A DNA stretch of 64,000 nt from Pleurodeles waltl (GCF_031143425.1 NC_090447.1:133381106-133445105); one strand, 5' to 3'. Positions 47,101 through 59,410 are shown, numbered from the stretch's first letter. Numbers and translations: made by a program. Notes: a model not told the origin generated them from the sequence alone.

Positions 47101-49049
47101 CACCGTTTGTGACAGTTGGTACACCACCAGCCATAGAACCCCAGGGTCTGCACCTCCTTGCGATGGCACGCCATATACCCTTCTTTTGATGGGCGCTGTC
47201 CTGCAGAGGCAATACACACAGGAAAATATCATTAGACAAACAGTCCTGCCTGTTACACAGATCTCCCACCAGACCCGTTCCCATCATGATTGCCACACAC
47301 ATGGCCCAGTACACAACCTGTATGCCATCAATAGGACATCCACCCATCCCCCTTACACGAGATCTTCAAACACACAACTCCATGTAATCATGCCACATGC
47401 ATCCTGCCCACAGTGTACTCACCTGTTGGTCTGGAGGCCCATACAGCAGTCTGTACTGGTGTAGGACCCCATCCACCAGTCTCTCCATTTCCTCCACCAT
47501 GAAGGCTGGGGCCCTTTCTCCGGTCACATGGGCCTTGGTAGGTTCCAGACACAGGTCACAGCAGCACATGCAGTGTAGGTCCTCTCCTATGGAAGATCAG
47601 GTAGCAAGTGAGGAATCAGATAGAAAAAGGAGGTCACGTCCGCAGTGGTGCATACCGTCACCGCTGGCGAAGATCACCATTGGCCACTGTACCCCATAGG
47701 GCCCAATGTTAACCAATGAGGAGTTGCACAGCGGTTCCTGACCGCCTTCCACAACAGCGCACAACATCAGCGGCATTACCTCACTTCCACCTGTCCCTCC
47801 ACACAGGACCGATGGACGCCATTTCGGGGGGGGGAGGCGCAGGCCCTGAAATAATGCTGAATCACAAGAGATATTAGCACATACTGGACAAATCACATTG
47901 ACCCATTACCTGTTTACAGGGTGCAAACTACTTTTGTAGCTCCATTGTTTAGTTTGTGAATGGCTCCTCACTCTTTTGTCCCTTAGATTCCTACCATTGT
48001 GGATGAATAGTAGATGGAGACATACCCCTGTGTACAGACCCCTGGTGGACTTGGGAACACTGGAGGACAGGCACGTTATCGTCACCTATAGACTTGATAG
48101 GGCCACAATCACACAGCTGTGTGCCCAGTTGGAACCTGACCTGATATCTGCTATCCTTCACTCCACGGGGATCCCCCTCGTGTGCAGGTGCTATCGGTAC
48201 TCCATTTCCTGGCAACTGGTTCTTTCCAAGTGACAGTGGGCTTGGCAGTAGGAAGGTCACAGCCAATGTTCCCAGTAGTGCTGACAAAAGTGTTGTCTGC
48301 CCTGATAAAACACATGTGCAGCTGCATTGTTTTCCCGCAGGCTGAGGATTTGGCCACAGTGAAGGCCGAGTTTTATGCAAGGGGACATATCCCCAACATA
48401 ATTGGTGCAATTGATGGAACACATATTGCAGTTGTCCCCCCCCCAGCAGAATGAACAGGTGTTCAGGAAACATAAGAGTTTCCACTTCATGAATGTTCAG
48501 ATGGTGTGCTTGGCGGACCAGTATATCTCCCACGTCAATGCTAAGTATCCTGGGTCACAGGGTGTGGCTAATAGGTGAGCCCTGGTTCCCACTCAGTAGA
48601 TGTTGGTGTATGGGAATGGTGTGGCCAATATAGGATAGTGTGTGGCTAAATGTTCTACCTCAATATTTGCAGGTGACTCTGGTTACCCTAACCTATCATG
48701 GCTGCTGACCCCTGTGAGGAATACCAGGACAAGGGCAGAAGAACGTTATAATGAGGCACATGGGTGAACCAAAAGGATCATTGAACAGACCTTAGGCCAC
48801 TTGAAGGCCAGGTTCCGGTGCGTCCATCTAACAGGTGGTTTCCTGTGCTACTCACCCAAGAAGGTCTGCCAGATAGTGGTGGCATGCTGCATGTTGCATG
48901 ACCTGGCCCTCAGACGCCATGTCCCATTCCTGCAGGAGGAGGAGTATGAAGATGCCCTTGTGCCAGCAATAGACCCTGTGGACAGTGAGCATGAGGAGGC
49001 AGAGGATGAGGACAACAGAGCATATGTGATCCGACAAAACTTCCAATGA
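44135..49049 (+). pseudogene. HARBI1-like DDE transposase of E4, three exons around Myb-B
   Basis: Exon 1 (44135-44217, 83 bp, MEPELHDFLMIFYVLLHHEH, donor GTGAGTG) joins exon 2 (from 47987, CCCTTAG acceptor) in phase 2 and reads on into SRWRHTPVYRPLVDLGTLED. Exon 2 ends at 48574. The intron 48575-48672 (98 bp, GTGAGC to TTTGCAG) sits at the GDSGY site; exon 3 ends at 49049. Motifs: GAIDGTH near 48400, GDSGYPN near 48675 and an altered ERTFG block (EQTLGHLK, with the Glu in place) near 48782. A deletion removed the segment between NAKYPG and the GVW block, and there are several frame changes. Intron 1 (3769 bp) holds Myb-B antisense. Confidence 0.82.
44857..47536 (-). pseudogene. Myb-B of E4, with a histone H1-like repeat tail
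   Basis: Exon 1 (47536-47423, 114 bp) keeps GERAPAFMVEEMERLVDGVL and LYGPPDQQ, but the ATG has become AAG. Exon 2 is 47200-46934 (CTGCAG acceptor) and frameshifted; exon 3 starts at 46530 after GCATTAG. The acidic Ser-rich stretch, the LSEEAVGLLRSNSVGQST segment and the Thr/Ser/His-rich tail follow. The C-terminal part (45300-44857) remains open and consists of ten-residue repeats of the type KGKEPAPAGR, rich in Lys, Ala and Pro as in linker-histone tails, then Thr/Pro sequence. Downstream at 44530-44800 are about three 82-bp units like those of E5. Confidence 0.72.
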
Positions 49050-49321
49050 CACACAGGTAGGACAGTGTTACTTTACATTTCAATGACTTTGGTTGTAATC
49101 TGTGCGGCAATTGCATGCTAATATTTCCCACTTCTATGCCCACTCACTGTTCCCTCTGGCAATTCATTTTGAAGATGTTGGTGACCTGACATATACTCCT
49201 GGTCTGATCAGTACAGCCAGCTACAGGTCAATAATCTACATTTGCAATGTTTGTACCTGTTTCAATGAATACATATTTGATATGCATGACATACTCCAAA
49301 TGCTTTTTTTTTCAAAGGGTG

Positions 49322-51051
49322 TTTATTGAAGTGCTAATATATAGAGGGGCAAGTGCAATGTGATGGAGTGATTATGGAGGAAATTCCACGGTATTGTTCC
49401 AGTCTGTTTGTAGCACAGGTGCATTGTCCAAAGGGACATTGGAAGGGGAGAAATAGCAGTTCAAGGTGGATAGGGTGCCTTAGTGGGACACAAGTTGACA
49501 ATTAGGAGAATCTAATTTCTTGGTGGGGGTCTTGGGAAGTGTCTGGCTTCTGTCTGGATCGCAGGGAACGTTTGCGGAGAGGTTCACCTTCTGCAGGGGG
49601 AGGGGTGCTGGTGGCCTGTGAGTCCTGTGGCGGGGCGTCCTGGCCACTAGTGGCATCAGAGGTGGAAGGCTGTTCAGATGTCTTGCTAGTGGCAGGGGCC
49701 CGCTGGTGTGAGACTGCCTCCCTCATAATGTTGGCCATGTCTGCCAGCACCCCTTCTATGGAGATCAGGGTGTTGTTGATGGCCTGAAAGTCCTCCCTGA
49801 TCCCCGGTACTGTCCCTCCTGCAGCCGCCTGTTCTCCTGCACGTTGTCCAGGATCTGGCCCATTGTGTCCTAGGAATGTTTATAGGCTCCCAGGATCTTG
49901 GCGAGTGCCTCCTGAAGTGTTCCCTGGGCCTGTCCTCCCCCTGGCGCACAGCAGTCCTCCCAGTGTCCCTGGTGGCCTGTGCCTCTGTCCCCTGAACCGT
50001 GTGCCCACTGCCACTGACCCAAGTTCCCTGATTGTCCTGTGTGAGAGGTGTGCCTTGGGGTCCCGGTAGAGGTGGACACACTGCTGATTGATGTGTCCTG
50101 GGGACAGAGGTATGGGTACACTGGGTGGGTGCTGTGGTGGTGTTTCCGGATGGGGAGGCTCTGTGGTGGTGTGTGACTGGGCTTGGGGAACCGGCTGTCC
50201 AGTGGTCCCTGATGGGCCAGGTAGGTCATCCAGATCCTGAAGTCCAGAGTTACTGTCATCACTGTGGGCATCTTCAGTTGGGGGACTGGATAGTACTGGC
50301 ACCTCCTCTCCACTGACATTGGTTGGGGTACCTGTGGGGATGTAAATGATGAGTTATGGTTTCTGTGTCTGACATATTGTACATCTGTGCTTCTCCTCAA
50401 TGGTTGGATTTGCCCTGCCAGCTTTCACTTGTGTGTGTTAGTGTATGGTGGGATAGTTAATTCTCTATGGTGTGCATGCTTTAGTGATGAGTGTCCATGC
50501 AGGGCTGTGAGAGATGTCCATCCATTGGTACAGCATGCAAGGCTTGGTATTGGGATGAGTGGGTTGTGATGGTGGGGTGTGTGGGATGTTGCGGAGTGAT
50601 GGGAGTGAGTGTGAGGGTGAGGGTATGTGATGGCATGCAGGTAGGGGGTGATATTAGTCAAGAGTTGACTTACCAGAGTCCAATCCTCCTCCGACTCCAG
50701 CCAGGCCCTCAGGATGCAGTACTGCCAAGACTTGCTCCTCCCATGCTGTGAGTTGTGAGGGAGGAGGTGGGGCTCCACTGCCAGTCCTCTGGATAACGAA
50801 CTTGTGTCTTGCTGCTATGGATGTAGCTTCCCCCGTAGGTTGTTCCACCTCTTTGTGATGTCATCCCTAGTTCTGGGGTGCTGTCTCACGGTGTTGGCCC
50901 TGTCCACGGTTCTCGGCCATTACCCCATCTTCCTAGCTATTGATATCTGCTGCACCTGTGCTCCAAATAGCTGTGGCTCTACCCTGACAATTTCCTCCAC
51001 CTTCACCCTTAGCTCCTCCTCTGTGAAACGGGGGTGTCTTTGTGGTGCCAT
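49322..51051 (-). pseudogene. Myb-A of E4
   Basis: Exon 1 (51051-50674) begins with ATG and encodes FTEEELRVKVEEI and LFGAQVQQISIARK, then hits a stop where E2 has LW. KRWNNLRGK and the Pro run follow in shifted frames, and the GTAAGTC donor is kept. Exon 2 begins at 50331 after CCCACAG; the acidic Ser linker, Gln-rich helix and Ser/Thr-rich end (about 49502) are recognisable. AATAAA (minus) at 49322-49327. Clearly non-functional. Confidence 0.75.
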
Positions 51052-51261
51052 GTGTGTTATGTGAGGTGTGTTAGTGAGGGTGTGTTAAGTAATGTGTTGG
51101 GGTTTGTGATGTGGAGTGAGTGAGTGGTGTATAGTGTGAGTAGTGTGTGGCTCTAGTTGTGTCAGTGGTCTTGGTGTCTCTCTGGTGGTATTCATAAAGG
51201 GTTGTGGGTACTGTGGGTATGTGTTTTATAATGGTATGGGTGTGTAGGTGTGGTGTGTGTT

Positions 51262-51281
51262 GTTTGAATTGTCCAATGTGG
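51262..51281 (-). promoter_or_regulatory. Conserved subterminal motif, E4 copy
   Basis: Reverse complement CCACATTGGACAATTCAAAC, about 310-318 bp from the degenerate Myb-A-side end of E4. Confidence 0.45.
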
Positions 51282-51594
51282 TGTTGTTTTGTTTGTGTGT
51301 GTCCATTTTGAGCACAGCGGTATGTACCACCAATGGTTTCCCACCGTTGAATGTCCGCCATGGTGATTCGTGGGTCATAATGTGGTGGGCGTTGTTCTGT
51401 TGGCATAACGGTGTGGGATTTGATGCCGCCAGTTAATCACTGACCTTTGGGCTGGCGGATTTGTGTATGTGGCTGAATACAGATGGATTGGTGTGTTTGT
51501 GTCATAATATGGTGAACGGATATTCGTGGCGGCGGCGGTAAGTTGGTGGTCGTCAGTGTGGCGGTAAGTGGGATTTACCACCAATGTCATAAGA

Positions 51595-53216
51595 TGCATC
51601 CCACAGGACCCAGAAGGCAGAGTCCACCGACGGTGAGGGCACCAGTGGGACGGAGGACGAGGGGAGCACCACGGTGGCGACTGGATGGGACAGTTCTGAC
51701 ACAGATACCTCCCTGGTGGTGGTGGACACTTCTGTGACCACCCCAGCTACAGGTACAGCTGCCACTCCCTGTACCAGAACCGCCCTCCCAGCAGTCCATC
51801 ATTGAGTTGCCAATGTCCGATCACACAGGAGAGTGGGCATCTCCTTCGCTCCAGGCACCTCTGGCCCTGACCCATTTAGCCCTGCTGCCCTGAGTAAGAA
51901 GGCTATTGACCTCCTGAGATCCATCTCTGTAGGGCAGTCAACCATTGTGAATGCCATCCAGGGGCCAGCAGCTCAGATGCAACAATCTAATGCATTCCTG
52001 CAGGGCATTCACATTGGCCCAACAGAGATCGATTCGGGCTCTGGCCTCCTCTCTGATGGCAGCCATTGTCCCTGTTTCAAGTGTCTTCTCTCCAACCTCC
52101 ACCTTCCAGTCCCATTCCCCTCAACCCCAACCTACCCCAAGCACACATACAGACGAGCATGCACACAAGACAACACCCAAAAGTGTCACAGGCAAACACA
52201 AGCACCACACTTCATCCCACAGGCACTCACACAAACACCATCACATTGCAGACACAACAACATACACTCTTTCCACGATGTCCTCCCCCTCCGCCGCCTC
52301 CCTCCCAACCACGTCCACATTCATACCAGCAGGCACTACATCATCATCCACTACTAGCATCCTCACACTAAACTGAACACACACCTCACTGGCAGACACC
52401 TCCACCACAGCCATGCACACGTCCCCTGTGTCCTCTCCCACTGTGTCTGTCCCCCCTCCTAAAATACACAAACGCAAGCACTCAGACACCCAACAACCAT
52501 CCACCTCACAACAGCATACAGCCCATGTGCCTGCCCCCAAATCCAGCAGACAGACATCTCCAACAACCACTCCCTCATCCTCCACTTCCATTCCTTCTCC
52601 CTCTTCCCGCCCCAATGTCCGTAAAAAACTTTTCCTATTCACTATTGACATCTTCCCTCCCCTCCCCGCATCCTGCACGTATAGCCAGGGTAGGAAGAAG
52701 CCAGCCAAGCACCTCAGCCACACAGTCTACGGGCCCAGTATTTACCACACCCAGTTGTGGAGGAAAGGAATCTAGGCCTCATGTCCTGTAGGGGAAGGAG
52801 CCTGCACCAGCCAGCCTAAAGGGGAAGGAGACTGCCTCAGCAGGCAAGAAGGGAAAGGAGCCTGCACCTGCCACCCAAAAAGCCAAGAAGCCTGCACCAG
52901 CAGGCAGGAAGAGAAAGGAGCCTGCACCTGCACCCTGAAAGGCCAAGGAGCCTGCACCATCAGGCAGGAAGAGCAAGGAGTCTGCACCAGCAGGCAGGAA
53001 GAGCAAGGGACCTGGACCAGGAACTGTGACTGAGCTCGCACCACCAACCATGGTTGTGCAGCAGTCGGAGGGTGCAGGGTATGGGCAAGGGCCTCCCCCC
53101 ACCAGCAGCACTACCACTGTGCAGCCGTCCGAGGTTGCAGGGGATGGGCAGGAGCCTCCCCCCACCAACAGCACCACCACTGTGCAGCCATCACCGCCGG
53201 CGGACGCAATGTAATC
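51595..53216 (+). pseudogene. Myb-B exon 3 fragment of E5
   Basis: Begins mid-exon with the acidic STDGEGTSGTEDEG-like stretch. The LSKKAIDLLRSISVGQST segment (near 51890-51950), the Ser/Thr/His-rich tail and the KKLFLFTIDIFPP block (near 52620) follow. The ten-residue Lys/Ala/Pro repeats and a final Thr/Pro stretch end at TAA (53214-53216). The SANT exons are missing and frame changes occur, so it cannot act as the DNA-binding protein. Confidence 0.72.
52801..53040 (+). repeat. 30-bp coding tandem repeat, eight units
   Basis: 'cctgcacc' anchors recur at 52801, 52831 (varied), 52861, 52891, 52921, 52951, 52981 and 53011, exactly 30 bp apart. They encode KKEPAPAGRK-like decapeptides. The E4 counterpart is at about 45040-45290. 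Confidence 0.85.
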
Positions 53217-53219
53217 CTG

Positions 53220-53850
53220 CCTCCATGGGCTGCTGTGCAGCCTGCCCCCTCCAAAACCAGTGGGTATGACACCGACCTGAGAGACTGTGGCCCATCACTT
53301 CCCAGGATCAAGCACAGGGCAGGTTGCCCTCTCCAGAACCAGTGGGTATGACACCCACCTGAGAGACTGTGGCCCATCACTCCCCAGGATGAAGCACAGG
53401 GAAGATTGCCCCCTCGAGACCTAGTGGGTATGACACCCACTTGAGAGACTGTGGCCTATCACTCCCCAGGATCAAGCACAGGGCAGGTTGCCCCCTCCAG
53501 AACTAGTGGTTATGACACCCACCTGAGAGACTGTGGCCCATAACTCCCCAGGATCAAGCACAGGGCAGGTTGCCCCCTCCAGAACCAATGGGTATGACAC
53601 CCACCGGAGATACTGTGACCCATCACTCCCCAGGATCAAGCACGGGGCAGGTTGCCTCCTCCAGAACCAGTGGGTATGACACCCATTTGAGAGACTGTGG
53701 CCCATCTCTCCCCAGGATCAAGCACAGGGCAGGTTGCCCCCTCCAGAACCAGTGAGTATGACACCCAATTGAGATACTGTGGCCCATCTCTCCCCAGGAT
53801 CAAGCACAGGGCATGTTGCATCCTCCAGAACCAGTGGTCTTGTGACATCT
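53220..53850. repeat. 82-bp tandem array, seven to eight units
   Basis: 'gactgtggcc' or 'tactgtg.cc' recurs at 53283, 53365, 53447, 53529, 53611, 53693 and 53775, exactly 82 bp apart. It lies right after the Myb-B stop, so it is 3' untranslated or intronic to the transposase. Confidence 0.88.
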
Positions 53851-54257
53851 CCTGGCTGAGGTGCCCCCCATCCCCCTGAGGTTCCTGCCTGTTTACCAGC
53901 TGATGCCCCTGCAGTGTTCTCTCCATGTTGAAGCAGGTGACATGTGTGGCCTTGGACTTTGGCCTGTGGCCATGTGGACTACGCAAATTGAGGAATGGGC
54001 TGTGTCCCTTTTTCTGTAAATATGTATACATGTATTATCTTGCCTAACTTATTTTTCATACTGTGTTGATCTCATTACATTAACTTTTACTAAATGGCTT
54101 TGTCCTTCCATTATTCAGATGTTTTATGGGGTAAAATTGTTTTTGTAATGCATCTGGTTGTATGTACGGGGTGTGTGTATGGGGTGTGTGTGGTGCGTGT
54201 GTGTGTCACTGTTGTTTTCCTCCGCCACTCCATTGTGTGCTAGGCAGCTGTACTCAC

Positions 54258-54340
54258 CGTCATCATCTTCGCCGGCGTTGGTGTTCATGGTGGAGCAGAA
54301 CGTAGAATATCATCGGGAAGACATGCAGTTCAGGTTCCAT
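54258..54340 (-). pseudogene. Transposase exon 1 of E5, orphan
   Basis: 83 bp, ATG to a GTGAGTAC donor, encoding MEPELHVFPMIFYVLLHHEH and an Arg-rich end. Length and reading match exon 1 of E2 and E4. The rest of the gene is not present in E5. Confidence 0.7.
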
Positions 54341-55800
54341 GGCAGTGTGGTTCTTCCCTGTTTCTCCAATGGTGAGTCCTTTCCCTTCTGAGCTCAGTTT
54401 CTGTCAGGCTTTTGATGTCATTGATACCGCCCCGGTTTGCTGTGTCTTAATATGATGGGCGGGTCATTGACTTCTGCCTGGCTGTAGGCGGTTACCACCG
54501 TGGTGGCTGTTGTTTCCGCCCTGGCGGTCGGTGTGGTACATTGGCTGTCTATCGGAGATCTTTCTGCCATGTTCATAATTTGGTGGTAGTTACCCCCGGC
54601 CTGTTGGCGGTATTACCGCCACTTTATCACCGACCGCCAAGGTCATAATAAGAGTGTAAGTCCCAGAGTCCTGTAATGGCTGACTACATTCATGGGATCC
54701 TCACTTCCACAGACGAACCATGGCTAAAGTGTAAAAAATCCCTGTGTGCCATACAGAATTCTTTATGTTTTAAAACTGAGCCCAAGTAACTCTCATGAGA
54801 GTCTCTCAATCCCAATTGTCCAGATATACAACTATTTTTGGAGCTTAATATCTCCAAAACTACTAAATGGATTTATACGAAATAACAAAAAAGTATGCTT
54901 TTTTTGGGCCAAAATATAGCTTCCTGCCAAATTTGATGTAATTCCGTTCAGTAGTTTTTGCAATATTGCTTTCTAAAAAAAAAGTCCAGATTTTGTGTTT
55001 TGGGCCCCCCTTTTTACTACACCCCCCCACACACTTAATGGATCATCTCAAAACTTTCCATGCACAAACTGAACAATGAGTATCACTTCTTTGGAAAGTT
55101 ATGTGAAGATTTGTTAAATGGTGGTAAAGTTATTAGCAATACGAAAAAGGCATTTACTAGGGAAACACTGACATATTTATACATATATCACAGAGGACAA
55201 CCTGGATTTGTTATAAATAAACCGGCCTGTCCAGCCGCTAAAGCAGCACTACTGCACATCGGAAGCAGGTCCGTGTGACTAAAATGGATTGTCACATTTG
55301 AACAATTAGGTTGGGATATTTACAGCAAATCCAACAATTTCACATTGTATTTGCCTACATAGGCTTTGCACTTTTTTCATTATTTCGTCTGGCTCTGGCA
55401 ACCCACTTGGGGTAATATGATATTATGTGCAGGACTACCGAAACCAGCGTGCATTGTAACTCACTTGAGGCCCACTGAGGCAAGGCTGGTATTTAAACAA
55501 ACTAATCAGGTGCCTGTAATTAGACAAGCTGAAGAGCCACGCACTCGGTCTTTCAACAAGGAAAGAAATATTTGGAACATTTCCAGCAATGACTGCACTT
55601 ATGAGGGTGAAATATTTGTATCTGTTTCTCTGCTGTTGAAGGGATTTAACCCAGAAACACATGTCCAGAGATAATTTTACAACATAAGGCCGGGAATAAT
55701 TAAAATCCTTTAAGAATTCACTGTGAGTTGCTGGCTTTGCTTTTCTTCCCGTTTATATAACCTGTTGGGAGTGCCCTTTTACAGAGGACAACCTTGCTTG

Positions 55801-55804
<4 letters not shown>

Positions 55805-55834
<30 letters not shown>
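55805..55834. repeat. (TA)15 microsatellite
   Basis: Thirty uninterrupted bases of TA inside family X copy I. Confidence 0.95.
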
Positions 55835-55835
<1 letters not shown>

Positions 55836-56073
55836 TTCTCATGTTGACTTGCAGCAGTGTAGTTTAGGCAGCTGTTTGTGTATTCAGTGAAAAAAACAAA
55901 GTTTAAAGTGACATAAAAAACACAGAAATTCACAAGTTATAGTTAGCCCCTGCAATGCGCTACTTATGACCTCACATATCACACATTACATCTCTCATGC
56001 CATGTTTAGTGACATCATTATAACATCACTGATGATATTTCAAGTGACATCCTTGATCATCAGAGATCGTCAC

Positions 56074-58282
56074 TGTTAGACTTTTCATCCTTGGCGTGGT
56101 CTCCCTCAACTTTTTGCCTCTGTTTCCCAGGTTGTTGATGTGTGCTGGACTCTGTTTTTGCTGTTTTTACCCATGCTAAAGTGCAAGTGCTCCTTTACAA
56201 AATGTGTATGCAATTGGCTTATCCATGATTGGCATATTTGATTTACTAGTAAGTCCCTAGTAAGGTGCACTAGAGGTGCCAAGAGCCTGTAAACCAAATG
56301 CTACTAGTGGGCCTGCAGCACTGGTTGTGCCACCCACATGAGTAGCCCTGTAATCACGTCTCAGACATTCCACTGCAATGTCTGTGTGTGCAGTTTTAAA
56401 CTGTAAATTCGACTTGGCAAGTGTACCCACTTGCTAGGCCTAAACCTTCTCCTTTCTTGCATGTAAGGCACCCCTAAAGTAGGCCCTAGGTAGCCCCAAG
56501 GGCAGAGTGCAGTGTATGGTTAAGGTAGGACATATAGTAATGTGTTTTATATGTCCTAACAGTGAAATATTGCTAAATTTGTTTTTCACTGTTGCAAGGC
56601 CTGTCCCTCTCATAGGTTAACATGGGGACTACCTTTAAATCTGATTAAAGTGTAGATTCCCTTTGGGAGCGGATGGACAGGTGGAGTTTGGTGTCTCTGA
56701 GCTCACAATTTAAAAATACATAATTTAGTAAAGTTGATTTTAAGATTGTGTGTTTGAAAATGCCACTTTTAGAAAGTGAGCATTTTCTTGCTTAAACCAT
56801 ATCTGTGACTCTGCCTGTTTCTGGATTCCCTGTCTGGGTCAGTTTGACAGTTGGGCTGGTTGTACCTCTCACTAGACAGTGACACAAAAGGAGCTGGAGT
56901 GTAGTCTGCATTTCCTAATGAGCCATCTCTGCTAGGAGGGAGGGGAGGAGTGGTCACTTACCCCTGAAAGGGCTGTGCCTGCCCTCACATAATGCAGTCT
57001 CCAACCCCCTGGTGAGTGTCTGGGGCCTGGCCTGGGCAAGTCAGAATTTCACAATCAAGAGAGACTTTGCTTTGAAGTAGGCCTACTTCAAAGGAGAAAA
57101 TGGGTGTAAGAAGGGCACCCAAAACCACAGACTTTCTAACACTTCTGGAAACAAGAGGAACCTTTGCCTGGAGAAGAGCTGAAGAGCTGAGGAAGAAGAG
57201 CTGCCCTTCCTGTGACTGTGCTTTGTGGAGTCCTCTTGCAGTTGCTGCTTCAGCCTATGCTAGAGACAAAGACTGGACTTTGAGTTGCCTTCTCTCCAAG
57301 GGCTTGATTTAGAGCTTGCCCCCTGCTGTTTGAAGTCTCAGGGATAGGAAAGACTTCTCTCTGCCAGAACCTGGAGCCTCGGGAGAGACTCCTCCTCTGC
57401 CAAGTTGTGCCCATCCAGTTCCTGGGACCCAGAGAAGAGAAGCTGGCAGCCCTAGAGTGAGAAATCCACGCAGACCGCCATGCGTGGAAAAGATCGACGC
57501 AACTCCGATCTGCAGTTGAAAAATTGACGCACCACCTGCTTCGTGGCTGAAAATCAATACTCACCTGCAACGTAACCAGAAGATCGACGCCTGCGGCTGG
57601 AGAAACGACGTGCAGCATCGCTGACGGAGGCTGATGAGATCGCAACCTACGCTGCGTGGTTTTCGGATCATCCTGTGGCTGGATTTCCGACGCAAACCCC
57701 GCTGGGCGTGTTAAAACAACACATGGCCTGCCCGGACCTGAGAGTGCTTTCCGGATCAATGCATCGCTCTCCTGCGGAGAGAAGAGACGACACACACCGA
57801 CCCGACTAAAGGAGAAACAATGCAAGGTCTCGCTTGTGAGTGAAATTGACGTATCACAAGCACTTTTTAATGCACAGTCGCCCGTGCGGGGTTATTTTTG
57901 ATGCACCCAAGGTACATTTTCACACTAACAGTGTTAGTGTCTGTTTAAGACTACATGAAGACTCTTTTTGCTTTTTAATTGATAACTTGACTTGTGTATT
58001 GTGGTTTTTTGACGTTTTGGTCTTGTTTTGCTTAGATAAATATCTTCTATTTTTCTAAACCATTGTTGTGTCATTTTGTAGTGTTTTCATTAAGTTACTG
58101 TGTGTTTTGGTACAAATACTTTACACTTAGCACTCTGAAGTTAAGCCTACTGCTCATGCCAAGCTACCAAGGGGGAAAGCAGGGGTTAGCTGAGGCTGAT
58201 TCTCTTTTATCCTGACTAGAACGAGGGTCCTTGCTTGGACAGGAGATAACCTGTCTGCCAACCAAAGACCCCATTTCTAACA
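56074..58282 (+). mobile_element. Solo LTR, 2.2 kb, TGTTAGA family
   Basis: Starts TGTTAGACTTTTC and ends CCATTTCTAACA (inverted TGTTAGA/TCTAACA), with exact 5-bp duplications GTCAC at 56069-56073 and 58283-58287. No internal region, so it is a solo LTR or a non-autonomous LTR-type unit. Shorter relatives lie at 38095-38407 and 40735-41677. Open frames such as 57250-57825 lack any known domain. Confidence 0.85.
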
Positions 58283-58769
58283 GTCACTGGTGAATTTCAG
58301 TTTTTTGTTTTTCAGTTGAAAACGTGGTGTTGGCACTGACATATTCACCTAACTATCACATCACTTTAACTTTTGGTTTTTCAGTGAATTTCATAAGTTT
58401 TATTTCAAAATAAATCAGATCTTATCACACCTCATTATAACTTCACTTTACCCTTTTGCTTTTTCAGTGAATTTCTAAGGTTTAAAAAAATAATCTGATC
58501 TTATTATCACACATAACTATATTGTCGCTTTAACCATTTTTTTTTAAATTTTTTAAGGTTTTCTTAATATAAGATAATCTTTTATTACCACATGTAATGC
58601 TGACCCCTCTGCAGAAAGTTGGGTTGCAGTACATGGCTTGCAGCTAGGCCCTGCGTCTAACTCTCTACAAGCAGTCAGCTCCCTGCCGAGTGAGGGGGTC
58701 TCCCAGCTGCCTTGCCAAGCCTGCATTGGCTCAAAAGACCAAGGGACTTTTTTGTGTTAAAAAAGAAGA

Positions 58770-59410
58770 GGGAGTTTGTGCAGCCCCCTCCTCAAGCATC
58801 AATTGGCCTGGGGACCACATCCCCCAGTGCCAAAAAAAATATTATTTGGGGAGAAGGACGCATGGACATCCTCTACAAGCCTTAAAAGGCCCTGGGGAAA
58901 TCATCCACTGGGTCTAAATACATTAACATTATGGGAGAAGGTTGGGTATTCCAACCCTCTTCTCAAAGAGGTCCAAGGGTCACATCCCCTGGTGCAATAG
59001 CTTAATTATAGGGGAAGGGGATGTGTTACTCCACCTCCCCAAGCCTTAGGAGGCCTTGGGGACCCAATCTCCCAGGAGGCAAAATCTTTTACAGTAGGGG
59101 AGGGGGCATATTCCCCCCATTCCCAAACCCAAATGGGCCCGAAGACCCATCTCCAAAGGCAATATTTTAATGATAGAGAAGGAGGCGAATGGCCCCCTTC
59201 CCACGCCTTAAGAGGCCTTAGGGACCCCATTCCAGAGGCCATATTTTAACTATAATGGAGGGGGCCGTGGCCCACTTCCTGAGGCTTATTAGGCCCTGAG
59301 GACTACATCCCTGGTGCCAAATAACATATTTATGGGGGGGGGAATGCACCTCCACTCTTTGAGCCCATTTTGACCCCAAAGACCCCATCCCCTAGGGCCT
59401 GCAATAAATA
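58770..59410. repeat. 80-bp diverged tandem array in family X, about eight units
   Basis: Units alternate 'ccttaggaggccttggggaccccat'-type cores with 'aattataggggaggggg'-type spacers, about 75-90 bp each. Fewer units are seen at 42060-42430 and 62100-62350, so unit number varies among copies. Confidence 0.75.

Larger units (their letters stand above)
43842..51594 (-). mobile_element. PIF/Harbinger element E4, reversed
   Basis: The left end GCCCTCATAACGATTCTGGC-GGTCGGTGATAAAG is the Myb-B-side TIR, matching the right ends of E5 and E2. The right end near 51590 (reverse complement TTATGACATTGGTGGTAAAT) matches the left TIR of E2. Gene order left to right: transposase exon 1 (+), Myb-B (-), transposase exons 2-3 (+), Myb-A (-). 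It is the mirror image of E2. The terminal bases at the right are degenerate; motif spacing predicts an end between 51590 and 51599. Confidence 0.8.
51595..54656 (+). mobile_element. PIF/Harbinger fragment E5: Myb-B side only
   Basis: It starts abruptly inside Myb-B exon 3, at a point matching the complement of about 46485 in E4, and continues through tail repeats, an 82-bp array and transposase exon 1 to a TIR (reverse complement TTATGACCTTGGCGGTCGG). The junction with E4 shares 'tgcatc'. Either E4 inserted into E5 or recombination joined them; the rest of E5 is absent from the window. Confidence 0.72.

Noticed and set aside
43842..54656. Reading E4 plus E5 as a single original element
   Set aside because: Myb-B is present twice in opposite orientation, and a Myb-A-side TIR lies in the middle; two elements explain it better.
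57250..57825. Minus-strand frame of 191 residues
   Set aside because: Lies wholly inside the solo LTR and shows no recognisable domain.
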